Source: Actinomycetota bacterium
GTDB lineage: Bacteria; Actinomycetota; UBA4738
Length of the DNA stretch: 6,845 nucleotides
Assembly: GCA_013816105.1 (NCBI GenBank)
Contig: JACDEY010000055.1
Coordinates: forward strand, 1 to 6,845
Direction: 5' to 3'
Shown here: one piece after another, positions 1-5,205 of the stretch
Layout of the letters: every line of letters begins with the position of its first letter
Position numbering within the stretch: position 1 is the stretch's first letter
Position numbers and translations under genes: made by a program
Notes under the pieces: generated by a model
Told to the model about the DNA's origin: nothing
Database searches by the model: none
Seen by the model: only the letters and a program-made list of their open reading frames with translations

Positions 1-4
1 CCCG

Positions 5-10
5 TATACT
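5..10 (+). promoter_or_regulatory. Candidate -10 element for cysH
   Basis: TATACT is a good -10 hexamer that would start transcription near position 17 and give a leader of about 43 bases before cysH. The matching -35 region lies off the left edge, so the promoter cannot be confirmed here. A short AGGA at 52-55 lies 4 bases before the ATG and is the likely ribosome binding site. Confidence 0.35.
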
Positions 11-59
11 GGCTCGAACTCCCTTCCGCCTCTCCATCCAACGGACGAATCAGGATTGC

Positions 60-803
60 ATGCAAACCTTGATCGACGACCGCGCCGTCAAAGAGCTGAG
101 CGAACGCTTCGAGCGGGCACAGCCGGCCGACATCCTCCGGTGGGCGCTCGTCGACTCGGGGCTGGAACGGGTCGCCATCGCCTCGGCGTTCCAGGCCGAG
201 GGCACCTGTGTGATGCACATGGCGGTGCAGATTCGCCCGGACGTGCCCATCCTGTTCCTGGAGACGGGCTTTCACTTCGCCGAAACGCTCGGCTTCAAGG
301 AGCGCTTGAGCGAACGCCTCGGGCTCAACGTAGTCGAGCTTGTGGGTGACTACACGGAGGACACCCAGGCCGCGGCGTTCGGGCCGAGGCTCTTCGAGCG
401 TGATCCGTCGCGCTGCTGCGAGCTGAACAAGGTCCTTCCCTTCAATCGGGCCCTGCGCGGCCTGGACGGCTGGGTCACGTCCATGCGGCGGGACTCGGCC
501 TGGACTCGGGCAAACGCTCCCATCGTGGAGGCGTACGAGCACGAGCCCGGACTCCGGCTCCTGAAGGTCAACCCCATCGCCAACTGGACGAAGCCCCAGG
601 TGTGGGCGTACCTGCGGGAGCACGACATCCCCCACAACCCGCTCTACGACCTCGGGTATGCCTCGATCGGGTGCGCCCCCTGCACCAGGATGGTCTTCCC
701 GGGCGAGGACGAGCGAGCCGGCCGTTGGTCCGGGCAGATGAAGACGGAGTGCGGCATCCACGTCGGCGAGACCAGGCGACAGGATGAACAGCTGGCGGAT
801 TGA
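60..803 (+). CDS. cysH: Phosphoadenylyl-/adenylyl-sulfate reductase, iron-sulfur type
   Basis: This 247-residue cytoplasmic enzyme of assimilatory sulfate reduction releases sulfite from activated sulfate (APS or PAPS) using thioredoxin-type reductant. Visible motifs in order are the nucleotide-binding SAFQAEG (42-48), LETGFHF (67-73), the family stretch TSMRRDSAWTRA (140-151), NWTKPQVWAYL (175-185) and the C-terminal ECGIH (230-234) with the catalytic cysteine C231. The pair C119-C120 together with C205 and C208 (GCAPC) are the four ligands of the [4Fe-4S] cluster found in APS-using members and absent from enterobacterial PAPS reductases, so APS is the more likely substrate (inference from family knowledge). 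Length is normal and the ATG at 60 has an AGGA just upstream. No other sulfate-assimilation gene is visible downstream; the next gene converges on it after 47 bases, so any cys partners lie to the left, outside the window. Confidence 0.93.
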   Translation: MQTLIDDRAVKELSERFERAQPADILRWALVDSGLERVAIASAFQAEGTCVMHMAVQIRPDVPILFLETGFHFAETLGFKERLSERLGLNVVELVGDYTEDTQAAAFGPRLFERDPSRCCELNKVLPFNRALRGLDGWVTSMRRDSAWTRANAPIVEAYEHEPGLRLLKVNPIANWTKPQVWAYLREHDIPHNPLYDLGYASIGCAPCTRMVFPGEDERAGRWSGQMKTECGIHVGETRRQDEQLAD

Positions 804-850
804 CGCGGGGTCCCGGGCGGGCGTTCGTCTCGGGAACCGGCCGGCCAGGG

Positions 851-1714
851 CTAGGTGACGGCCTCCGCAAGCCGGTCGACCTGCGTGAGCTCGGCCACCG
901 TGGGATCGAAGACGAGCTCATCTACCCCGATGTCCTCGAACTTCCCCACGACCTCGCGAATGGCCTCGGGCGTTCGGGGGGCGGCATCCGCGATCATCTC
1001 CGCGAATTCGCCCGTGAAGCCATAGTAGTCCTTTAGGTACGCTCGCGACGCCTCGGTCACGTCATCGCCAAGCGAGAAGTACGACAGCGCGACAATGTGC
1101 GGCTGCCCCTCGCGCCCCGCCTTCTTCCATGCGCTTCGCACGCGCTCCACGAAGGGCGCCACCTGCTCGGGGGGGGCGCCACCCGCCGTCCACCCGATGC
1201 CCCAGGCGATGGTCCGGGCGATGGACTTCTCGGACATGCCACCAATGAGCACGCGAACGCCCTCGGGGCGCAGTGGCGCGGGACCAACCGCCGACTCTCC
1301 GGGGTCTAGGTTCTCTCCCCGCCACGTCCGGACGATGAGCTCGAGCGCCTCGTCCCATCGTCGCCCACGGTCATCGAACCGCTCCCCGACCGCCTCGTAG
1401 TCGTCGGGCCGCCCTCCGACCCCCAGCCCCAGTACGAGTCGCCCTCCCGAGAGCTGATCGACGCTCGCCGCCTCCTTGGCCAGGAGCACCGGATTGCGGG
1501 TTGGGCCGAGCAGGACGTTCGTCATCAACTCGATTCGCTCGGTGATGCCGGCGGCGGCGGCCAGCGTGATCAGGGACTCATAGCTGGGGTAGGCGATCCG
1601 GTCGATCGTAGCGAGCGAGGAGAAGCTCGCCTCCTCGGCCCGGCGGGCCCATTCGATGAGGGTTCGGCCCTCCACTCCCCTTATCGGATTGGGCAGCCCG
1701 ATCCCGATCTCCAT
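851..1714 (-). CDS. LLM class F420-dependent oxidoreductase (substrate unknown)
   Basis: This 287-residue protein belongs to the luciferase-like monooxygenase superfamily, a TIM-barrel fold that binds FMN or, in many actinomycete members, coenzyme F420. Family features are the first strand IGIGLPN (3-9), the region LMTNVLLGPTRNPVLLAKEA (63-82), followed by SVDQLSGGRLVLGLGVGG (84-101), a VRVLIGGMSEKS strand-turn (153-164) and the C-terminal VDELVFDP (264-271). Length fits the shorter F420-type members. The oxidised or reduced substrate cannot be read from sequence. The ATG at 1714 is preceded by AAAGGAG (1721-1727) at a 6-base spacing. That binding site lies inside the last codons of the MoaD-like gene, whose stop ends at 1718, so the two are almost certainly one transcript with coupled translation. 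Cofactor choice (F420 versus FMN) is inferred from the family and not proven. Confidence 0.88.
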   Translation of the reverse strand: MEIGIGLPNPIRGVEGRTLIEWARRAEEASFSSLATIDRIAYPSYESLITLAAAAGITERIELMTNVLLGPTRNPVLLAKEAASVDQLSGGRLVLGLGVGGRPDDYEAVGERFDDRGRRWDEALELIVRTWRGENLDPGESAVGPAPLRPEGVRVLIGGMSEKSIARTIAWGIGWTAGGAPPEQVAPFVERVRSAWKKAGREGQPHIVALSYFSLGDDVTEASRAYLKDYYGFTGEFAEMIADAAPRTPEAIREVVGKFEDIGVDELVFDPTVAELTQVDRLAEAVT

Positions 1715-1717
1715 GAG

Positions 1718-2008
1718 TCACTCCTTTCGGCTCGCGTCATGCGGAAACAACGCGCGGGGTGAGGGTCGCATTCCGGCCCCCCCGGAGACCGGCGGGAGCA
1801 GCCCGACCTCGTCATCCGGGCTCAGCGCCTGATCTGGCCCCGCGGTCGAGCCGTTCACGACTATGGCTCCCGCACGAAGGATGCGGGCGAACTCCGGGCC
1901 GAGGCGGGCCGTGAGCTCTTCGATCAGATCCCCGACCGACACCGCCGAGGACTCGAGCGCGTCCGTCCCCGCGATCTCCCGAAGGGAGGCGAACAACAGG
2001 ATCCTCAC
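1718..2008 (-). CDS. MoaD/ThiS-family sulfur carrier protein with C-terminal extension
   Basis: This is a 96-residue ubiquitin-like (beta-grasp) protein. The start VRILLFASLREIAG, the central AIVVNGS (48-54), the acidic SPDDEVGLLPPVSGG (63-77) and the Gly-Gly at 76-77 are the MoaD pattern. In molybdopterin synthase and related pathways the terminal glycine is adenylated and becomes a thiocarboxylate. Here 19 residues follow the Gly-Gly (AGMRPSPRALFPHDASRKE), so the glycine is not C-terminal as translated. Possible readings are processing by a protease, a non-conjugating relative, or a tail kept only because the last codons hold the next gene's ribosome binding site. I chose GTG at 2008 because homology begins exactly there and TAATCT sits 7 bases upstream. 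The same frame is open back to an ATG at 2125, but that would overlap the divergent regulator. Partners such as MoaE are not in the window, so the pathway is unassigned. Confidence 0.8.
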   Translation of the reverse strand: MRILLFASLREIAGTDALESSAVSVGDLIEELTARLGPEFARILRAGAIVVNGSTAGPDQALSPDDEVGLLPPVSGGAGMRPSPRALFPHDASRKE

Positions 2009-2015
2009 GGCTGCG

Positions 2016-2021
2016 AGATTA
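2016..2021 (-). promoter_or_regulatory. Candidate -10 element, leaderless start of moaD-like/LLM operon
   Basis: On the minus strand TAATCT is followed by 7 bases and then the GTG start at 2008, so transcription would begin at or next to the start codon. No clear -35 is visible at 17-18 bases. This layout matches leaderless genes common in actinomycetes, and no Shine-Dalgarno precedes the GTG. Confidence 0.4.
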
Positions 2022-2052
2022 CCGGGCGGCGGCGCGCCGTTCCCCGCCCTGC

Positions 2053-2058
2053 TACGCT
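2053..2058 (+). promoter_or_regulatory. Candidate -10 element, near-leaderless start of GlnR-like gene
   Basis: TACGCT fits the actinomycete TAnnnT -10 pattern and lies 8 bases before the tandem GTG codons at 2067 and 2070. Transcription would begin within a base or two of the start codon. No -35 or Shine-Dalgarno is evident. It is back-to-back with the moaD-like promoter. Confidence 0.35.
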
Positions 2059-2069
2059 CGCGATCCGTG

Positions 2070-2744
2070 GTGCGCATCGTGTTCCTCACGGATCGCTCCC
2101 CCTCCGAGGCGCTTCCCCCACTCACCTCTTTGGACCTGGACGTGAAGGTGGACGGGCTCAGGATGGACGCGCTCGATCACCTGGAGGACCTGGGTGCCTC
2201 GGCGGTGATCGTGGACGCCGAGGTGAAGGCCGAGCTTGGGTTCCGCGTCATGGCGGCGATCGCCGAGCGCCATGAGCGAGTTCCGGTCATCGCAGTTCTC
2301 GCGCGAACCGGATTTGGGGAGTGGCCGTGGCACGACGTGGCCGACGACATCGTTTCCTCCTCCACCTCCGCACCGGAGTTGCTAGCCCGCCTGAACATCC
2401 TGAGGCGGCGTGTCGGGGATGTGGGCGACGCCGTGATGCGGCTCGGCGCTCTCTCGCTGAATGTCGAGACCTACCGTGTGGCGCTGTCCGGGCGGACCCT
2501 CGAGCTCACATACAAGGAATTCGAGCTCCTGCGGTTCCTGGTTGATCGGCCGGGGCGGGTGTTCGGCCGGGAGGAGCTGCTCCGAGAAGTGTGGGGGTTC
2601 CACTTCTACGGTGGCACCCGCACTGTCGACGTTCACGTCCGCCGGCTCCGCGCCAAGCTCGGTCCCGAGCACGAGGGCTTGATCGAGACGGTCCGCGGCG
2701 TCGGGTACCGAGCCGCGGTCCCTGATCGGCCCGAGTCCGGCTGA
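2070..2744 (+). CDS. glnR: GlnR-like orphan OmpR-family transcriptional regulator
   Basis: This 224-residue protein has an N-terminal receiver-like domain (about 1-112) and a C-terminal winged-helix DNA-binding domain (about 123-216). The DNA-binding part reads LTYKEFELLRFL (146-157), PGRVFGREELLREVWG (161-176), GGTRTVDVHVRRLRAKLG (181-198), then PEHEGLIETVRGVGYR (199-214), which closely matches my recollection of Streptomyces GlnR, the global activator/repressor of nitrogen assimilation genes. The receiver is degenerate in the same way: Asp49 is kept (AVIVDAE), but the usual acidic pair is reduced to one Asp (D8), the Thr/Ser position reads Leu77, and the Lys-Pro pair is Ser-Ser (97-98). GlnR has no cognate kinase, and none is seen next to this gene. 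The GTG at 2070 (or 2067) was chosen because the domain starts there; the open frame back to 1863 is antisense to the MoaD-like gene. The GlnR subfamily call is fairly firm, not proven; a generic orphan regulator is the alternative. Confidence 0.82.
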   Translation: MRIVFLTDRSPSEALPPLTSLDLDVKVDGLRMDALDHLEDLGASAVIVDAEVKAELGFRVMAAIAERHERVPVIAVLARTGFGEWPWHDVADDIVSSSTSAPELLARLNILRRRVGDVGDAVMRLGALSLNVETYRVALSGRTLELTYKEFELLRFLVDRPGRVFGREELLREVWGFHFYGGTRTVDVHVRRLRAKLGPEHEGLIETVRGVGYRAAVPDRPESG

Positions 2745-2765
2745 GGCCAGTTCCTTTCGGGGACG

Positions 2766-2797
2766 GATGAAGCCCCGGCCGGAGCCGGGGCTTCATC
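2766..2797. terminator. Bidirectional hairpin terminator between convergent genes
   Basis: GATGAAGCCCCGGC (2766-2779) and its exact reverse complement (2784-2797) flank a CGGA loop, giving a perfect 14-bp stem. It lies 21 bases after the regulator stop and 15 bases before the stop of the opposing secreted-protein gene, which is where a shared terminator belongs. Neither side has a U-rich tail, as is usual in high-GC actinomycetes, so it is called on stem quality and position. Confidence 0.8.
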
Positions 2798-2812
2798 TCG
2801 CTGCGGATCGGC

Positions 2813-4468
2813 TTAGAGGCCGATGCGGGTGAGGAAGTTGTCCTGCTGCCCGACGGGAAGCCCCTCACCGAGGAACTTCACGTCGCGGATGTTCATGTTG
2901 TAGTGCACCCACGCCGTGCCCCCGTGCGCGAACACCTCGATGTAGTCACCGATGAAGTCCTCGAGGGTGGGATCGGCCTCGGGGAAGTTCGGCATGTCCT
3001 CGTCCGAGGTAACCCGCTGACGGTTCGTGACCGTCAGCGTCGTGGCGTTCAGGGTGACCATCTCGATGTCCTGGCCGCTGTGGTACTGCTGGTCGTACCG
3101 GGTGGTGAAGTAGGCGACGGCGAGCTCCCCGTTGGTTACGTCGTTCGCGATCGCGGGGAAGTAGTTCACGCCGCCGGTCGACAGCACCTTCACGGTGCTC
3201 CAGTTCTTTCCGAAGTTGTCGGAGTACTTGAGCTTGATCTTCGGAAACTCGCAGAGCGTCCCGTCCATGATTCGGGCGTCGCACTCGTCCCAGACGACGA
3301 AGACTCGCGGAATCCCGTTCACGATCTTGACCTCGTTCTTCGGGTACGTCGCGATCCGGAAGTCGTTCGCCTGGAGGCGGCCGCCGAAGGGGATCGCGAG
3401 TGAAACGTCGTTGACGAACCGCTTCGGGCCGAAGCATGCGAGCGATTCGCATCCCGGTGCCCCAACCCGCATCTTGATCCTGAACGTCTGCGGCGTGCCC
3501 TCGATCTCGCCGAAGATCTGCGCCCACGAGATGTAGGTGCGTCCGTCCGGCCCGACCGTCACGTCGCTGAACTGGATGTCGTCCTCGCCCTCGCTCATGG
3601 TGATGGGCGCGCTGCAGTTGACCAGATCGGCCGTGCAGCGAACCGCCTTGACCTGCGCGAAGCAGCACGGGGCGAAGATGTCGAAGTCCGAGTACGTCAC
3701 CCAGACGTGGATGCCGTCACCGGTGTCGCCCACGTCCATCCATTCCTTGTCCAGGAAGTGTCCCGGCTCGGACTCCGCCACGGCGCGGCGAACCGGCCAG
3801 CATGCCGGATCCGACCCGCCCCCGCACGACTCCAGCGCGTCCGGGGCCGTGAGGTATGCCCCGATGGCGTTCTTCTGGCCGAAGGGATCGAACGGGTCAT
3901 AGTTGAGGCTGGCCGCGTAGAAGTTCGGCCCGCCCTCACCGATGGCACACCCGTTTACGGGGTCGCCACCGGAAGGCAGAACCTCACCCGTCGAGGCTGT
4001 GACCGGCGGGAGGAGCCCCTCGTTCGTCAGGGTGTCGCCGGCGTCGTTCGAGTAGTGCCAGCCCGTGAAGTTGAACTGCGGGTCCAGCAATCCACGGTAG
4101 TCGTTCGTGCCGCCCATCAGGTAGTTGGCAGCTCCTCGGCAGACCGTCACGGATTCCTCGTTCTGGGGAAGTCCCACCGGGTCGGCGTTGAAGCGATCAC
4201 CGAACGGCGGACCGAGCGGTGCGTCGAAACCATCGCCCTGGAATCGGGACAGGCTGTTCTTGATAGCGAGGTACCGGCCCTGGGACCCAGCGGGCGCCAG
4301 ATCCGGGTTCGCCATATAGAAGCGGTTTACAACCGTGCCGGACAGCTGGCTGAGGACCTTGGCATCCACGTTCGATGCGGATCCCCCGAGGGCCGGCACG
4401 GCAACCAGGCTCACGAGAAGCACGAAGAGCCCAGCGCGGGCCAAGGTAAATGTCTTGCGACCTGCCAT
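2813..4468 (-). CDS. Secreted beta-propeller (sialidase/BNR-like) protein, function unknown
   Basis: This 551-residue exported protein has a signal peptide at 1-29 (MAGRK, then hydrophobic LFVLLVSLVAVPALGG, likely cut near ALG-GS). The body looks like a beta-propeller. It has a clear Asp-box/BNR-type turn, SDNFGKNW (416-423), a degenerate one, SNDAGDTL (140-147), blade-like lines such as DVTVGPDGRTYISWAQ (302-317) and IPRVFVVWDE (386-395), and FIGDYI (505-510), a motif I associate with the last blade of sialidase-family secreted proteins. I see no sialidase FRIP motif or catalytic arginine triad, so enzyme activity should not be assumed. The mature part has 12 cysteines (110, 174, 215, 223, 268, 269, 278, 285, 340, 345, 396, 406), an even number suggesting disulfides outside the cell. 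The ATG at 4468 has AAGGGAG (4474-4480) at 5 bases and opens directly on the signal peptide; the frame extends to 4600 but that part is non-homologous leader. It is the only gene on this transcript in view. Confidence 0.75.
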   Translation of the reverse strand: MAGRKTFTLARAGLFVLLVSLVAVPALGGSASNVDAKVLSQLSGTVVNRFYMANPDLAPAGSQGRYLAIKNSLSRFQGDGFDAPLGPPFGDRFNADPVGLPQNEESVTVCRGAANYLMGGTNDYRGLLDPQFNFTGWHYSNDAGDTLTNEGLLPPVTASTGEVLPSGGDPVNGCAIGEGGPNFYAASLNYDPFDPFGQKNAIGAYLTAPDALESCGGGSDPACWPVRRAVAESEPGHFLDKEWMDVGDTGDGIHVWVTYSDFDIFAPCCFAQVKAVRCTADLVNCSAPITMSEGEDDIQFSDVTVGPDGRTYISWAQIFGEIEGTPQTFRIKMRVGAPGCESLACFGPKRFVNDVSLAIPFGGRLQANDFRIATYPKNEVKIVNGIPRVFVVWDECDARIMDGTLCEFPKIKLKYSDNFGKNWSTVKVLSTGGVNYFPAIANDVTNGELAVAYFTTRYDQQYHSGQDIEMVTLNATTLTVTNRQRVTSDEDMPNFPEADPTLEDFIGDYIEVFAHGGTAWVHYNMNIRDVKFLGEGLPVGQQDNFLTRIGL

Positions 4469-4473
4469 TCTTT

Positions 4474-4480
4474 CTCCCTT
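4474..4480 (-). promoter_or_regulatory. Ribosome binding site fixing the secreted-protein start
   Basis: AAGGGAG on the minus strand lies 5 bases before the ATG at 4468. This decides the start against the longer open frame that reaches 4600, whose extra 44 residues are arginine/serine rich and would bury the signal peptide. Confidence 0.65.
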
Positions 4481-4499
4481 CACAAAACGACTTCTTGAA

Positions 4500-4520
4500 C
4501 TGCTACACGAACGTGTACAG
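4500..4520. repeat. Inverted repeat in the leader of the secreted-protein gene
   Basis: TACACG-AA-CGTGTA (4504-4517) is a perfect 6-bp inverted repeat, and CTG/CAG outside it also pair if one C (4503) is bulged. As DNA it looks like a dimeric repressor operator of TetR type; as RNA on the minus strand it can fold into an 8-bp hairpin with a GTTC loop. It lies downstream of the predicted transcription start, about 35-50 bases before the secreted-protein ATG. Nothing in the window identifies a ligand. Confidence 0.45.
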
Positions 4521-4540
4521 CCGAGACAATGCTGTCGATC

Positions 4541-4550
4541 TCCCTCCTTT
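4541..4550 (-). other. Unassigned Shine-Dalgarno-like tract in the leader
   Basis: AAAGGAGGGA on the minus strand is an almost ideal anti-16S match but lies about 72 bases upstream of the secreted-protein ATG and has no ATG or GTG behind it at normal spacing. A TTG at 4529 (13 bases on) opens an 8-codon frame ending at 4503. It could serve a short leader peptide or be chance. Confidence 0.25.
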
Positions 4551-4577
4551 GTTGGTAGGCCGGGTGTGACAGGACGC

Positions 4578-4607
4578 AGTAGACCATCGACCCGCCGCAC
4601 GAGTCAA
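4578..4607 (-). promoter_or_regulatory. Candidate promoter of the secreted-protein gene
   Basis: On the minus strand TTGACT (4602-4607) and TCTACT (4578-4583) are separated by 18 bases, a credible housekeeping -35/-10 pair. Transcription would start near 4571 and give a leader of about 100 bases. The -35 abuts a perfect 12-bp palindrome, CAGGCCGGCCTG (4608-4619), which could be an operator. Confidence 0.45.
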
Positions 4608-4654
4608 CAGGCCGGCCTGGCTTTCCCAGGGTCGAGGTGCGGGGAACCATCGAG

Positions 4655-4689
4655 CACGGAGCCCTCTCTAGACAAGAGGGGCCTCCGTG
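4655..4689. repeat. Imperfect hairpin upstream of the small exported-protein gene
   Basis: The arms CACGGAG-CCCTCT (4655-4667) and AGAGGG-GC-CTCCGTG (4675-4689) pair over 13 bp with a 2-base bulge (4681-4682) around a 7-base loop. It ends 22 bases before the GTG of the following gene, inside the 243-base divergent spacer 4469-4711. There is no plus-strand gene before it to terminate, so a leader structure or operator is more likely than a terminator. Part of its right arm recurs, inverted, at 6676-6690. Confidence 0.5.
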
Positions 4690-4711
4690 GTCCCGAGTGG
4701 AGAATGGAGCC

Positions 4712-5113
4712 GTGAGCGCAGCTCGACGGGGAGCGTTGTTCCTCACCGCCATGCTCACGGGGGCCTGTGGTGGGACCCTGCCGGACGCCGCGGGCGGCGT
4801 TGCGCGCCGAACGGTCCGGGCGGGTCAGGACGACGCGGGGAGTGTCGTCCGCCTGGACGTGGGAGATCATCTCGTCGTGTCTCCGGCTCCGAGCGCCTCC
4901 GGATCGGCCGCGTGGCGGGTTACCACTTTCCCGGTGAACGTGCTCTCACCTTCGGCCGGGGAGGGCGGAATCGGGTTCGACGCGACGGCTGCGGGCCTGG
5001 GTCGGATCGTCCTCATGAGCGAAGTGCAAGGCCCCGCCCCGCTGGCGCCCGGGGCGCGGCCACCCCATCGCGTCTACACCATCACGGTCATCGTGTCGGC
5101 CACCAGCGCGTAG
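4712..5113 (+). CDS. Small exported protein, possible lipoprotein, chagasin/I42-like
   Basis: From GTG 4712 this gives 133 residues: [20 protein letters not shown] is a short export signal with one cysteine, C19, in a weak lipobox-like context (LTGAC; the -3 residue is Thr where Leu/Val is usual). After a flexible alanine/glycine stretch, residues about 44-129 are beta-rich: [15 protein letters not shown] (44-58), [14 protein letters not shown] (65-78), [19 protein letters not shown] (86-104), RVYTITVIV (120-128). This order resembles the chagasin/inhibitor I42 fold of cysteine-protease inhibitors, but the NPTTGY-type loop is missing, so inhibition is only a suggestion. GGAG at 4699-4702 lies 9 bases before the GTG; a second GTG in frame at 4697 and an ATG at 4637 are less likely because they delay the signal peptide. 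It ends 92 bases before glnA and is probably transcribed separately from it. Confidence 0.62.
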   Translation: MSAARRGALFLTAMLTGACGGTLPDAAGGVARRTVRAGQDDAGSVVRLDVGDHLVVSPAPSASGSAAWRVTTFPVNVLSPSAGEGGIGFDATAAGLGRIVLMSEVQGPAPLAPGARPPHRVYTITVIVSATSA

Positions 5114-5122
5114 GCGACGATA

Positions 5123-5144
5123 GCCGTTACACAGAATTAACGGC
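5123..5144 (+). promoter_or_regulatory. Candidate GlnR-type operator upstream of glnA
   Basis: GCCGTTA (5123-5129) and TAACGGC (5138-5144) form a perfect 7-bp inverted repeat with an 8-base spacer. Within it GTTAC (5126-5130), six bases, then TTAAC (5137-5141) resembles the known actinomycete GlnR half-site pair (gTnAC-n6-GaAAC) and contains the AC-n9-AC spacing. It stands out as A+T-rich in a GC-rich spacer and lies about 50 bases before the likely transcription start, a typical activator position. Assignment to GlnR is inferred from the motif, from the target gene and from the GlnR-like gene at 2070. Confidence 0.55.
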
Positions 5145-5173
5145 CTGCTGTCCCGGGCGTCCGGTGCGGCGAC

Positions 5174-5179
5174 TACCCT
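5174..5179 (+). promoter_or_regulatory. Candidate -10 element of glnA
   Basis: TACCCT fits the TAnnnT actinomycete -10 and would start transcription near 5186, leaving a leader of about 20 bases that carries AAGGAG (5193-5198). No good -35 is visible, as expected if an activator bound at 5123-5144 supplies contact. Confidence 0.35.
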
Positions 5180-5205
5180 CGCTCCATTCGGGAAGGAGAA
5201 TGGTC

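Noticed and set aside
808..850. Terminator between cysH and the LLM gene
   Set aside because: The spacer has only imperfect pairing (TCCCG with CGGGA across 15 bases) and a CCGGCCGG palindrome, with no solid stem; not strong enough to list.
1863..2069. Longer start for the GlnR-like gene, from 1863
   Set aside because: The extra 69 residues are antisense to the MoaD-like gene and show no receiver homology; the domain begins at GTG 2070 (or 2067).
2009..2125. Longer start for the MoaD-like gene, from 2125
   Set aside because: The extension is antisense to the regulator's first codons and precedes the first conserved beta strand; no MoaD relative has it.
2903..4498. Long plus-strand open frames (2903-3403, 3707-4498) opposite the secreted-protein gene
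   Set aside because: They are antisense frames of a GC-rich gene whose own frame has a signal peptide and domain motifs; they show only low-complexity Arg/Val/Gly composition.
4469..4600. N-terminal extension of the secreted protein to an ATG at 4600
   Set aside because: It would place 44 Arg/Ser/Cys-rich residues before a clear signal peptide and would lie partly over the predicted promoter. The ATG at 4468 has a proper ribosome binding site.
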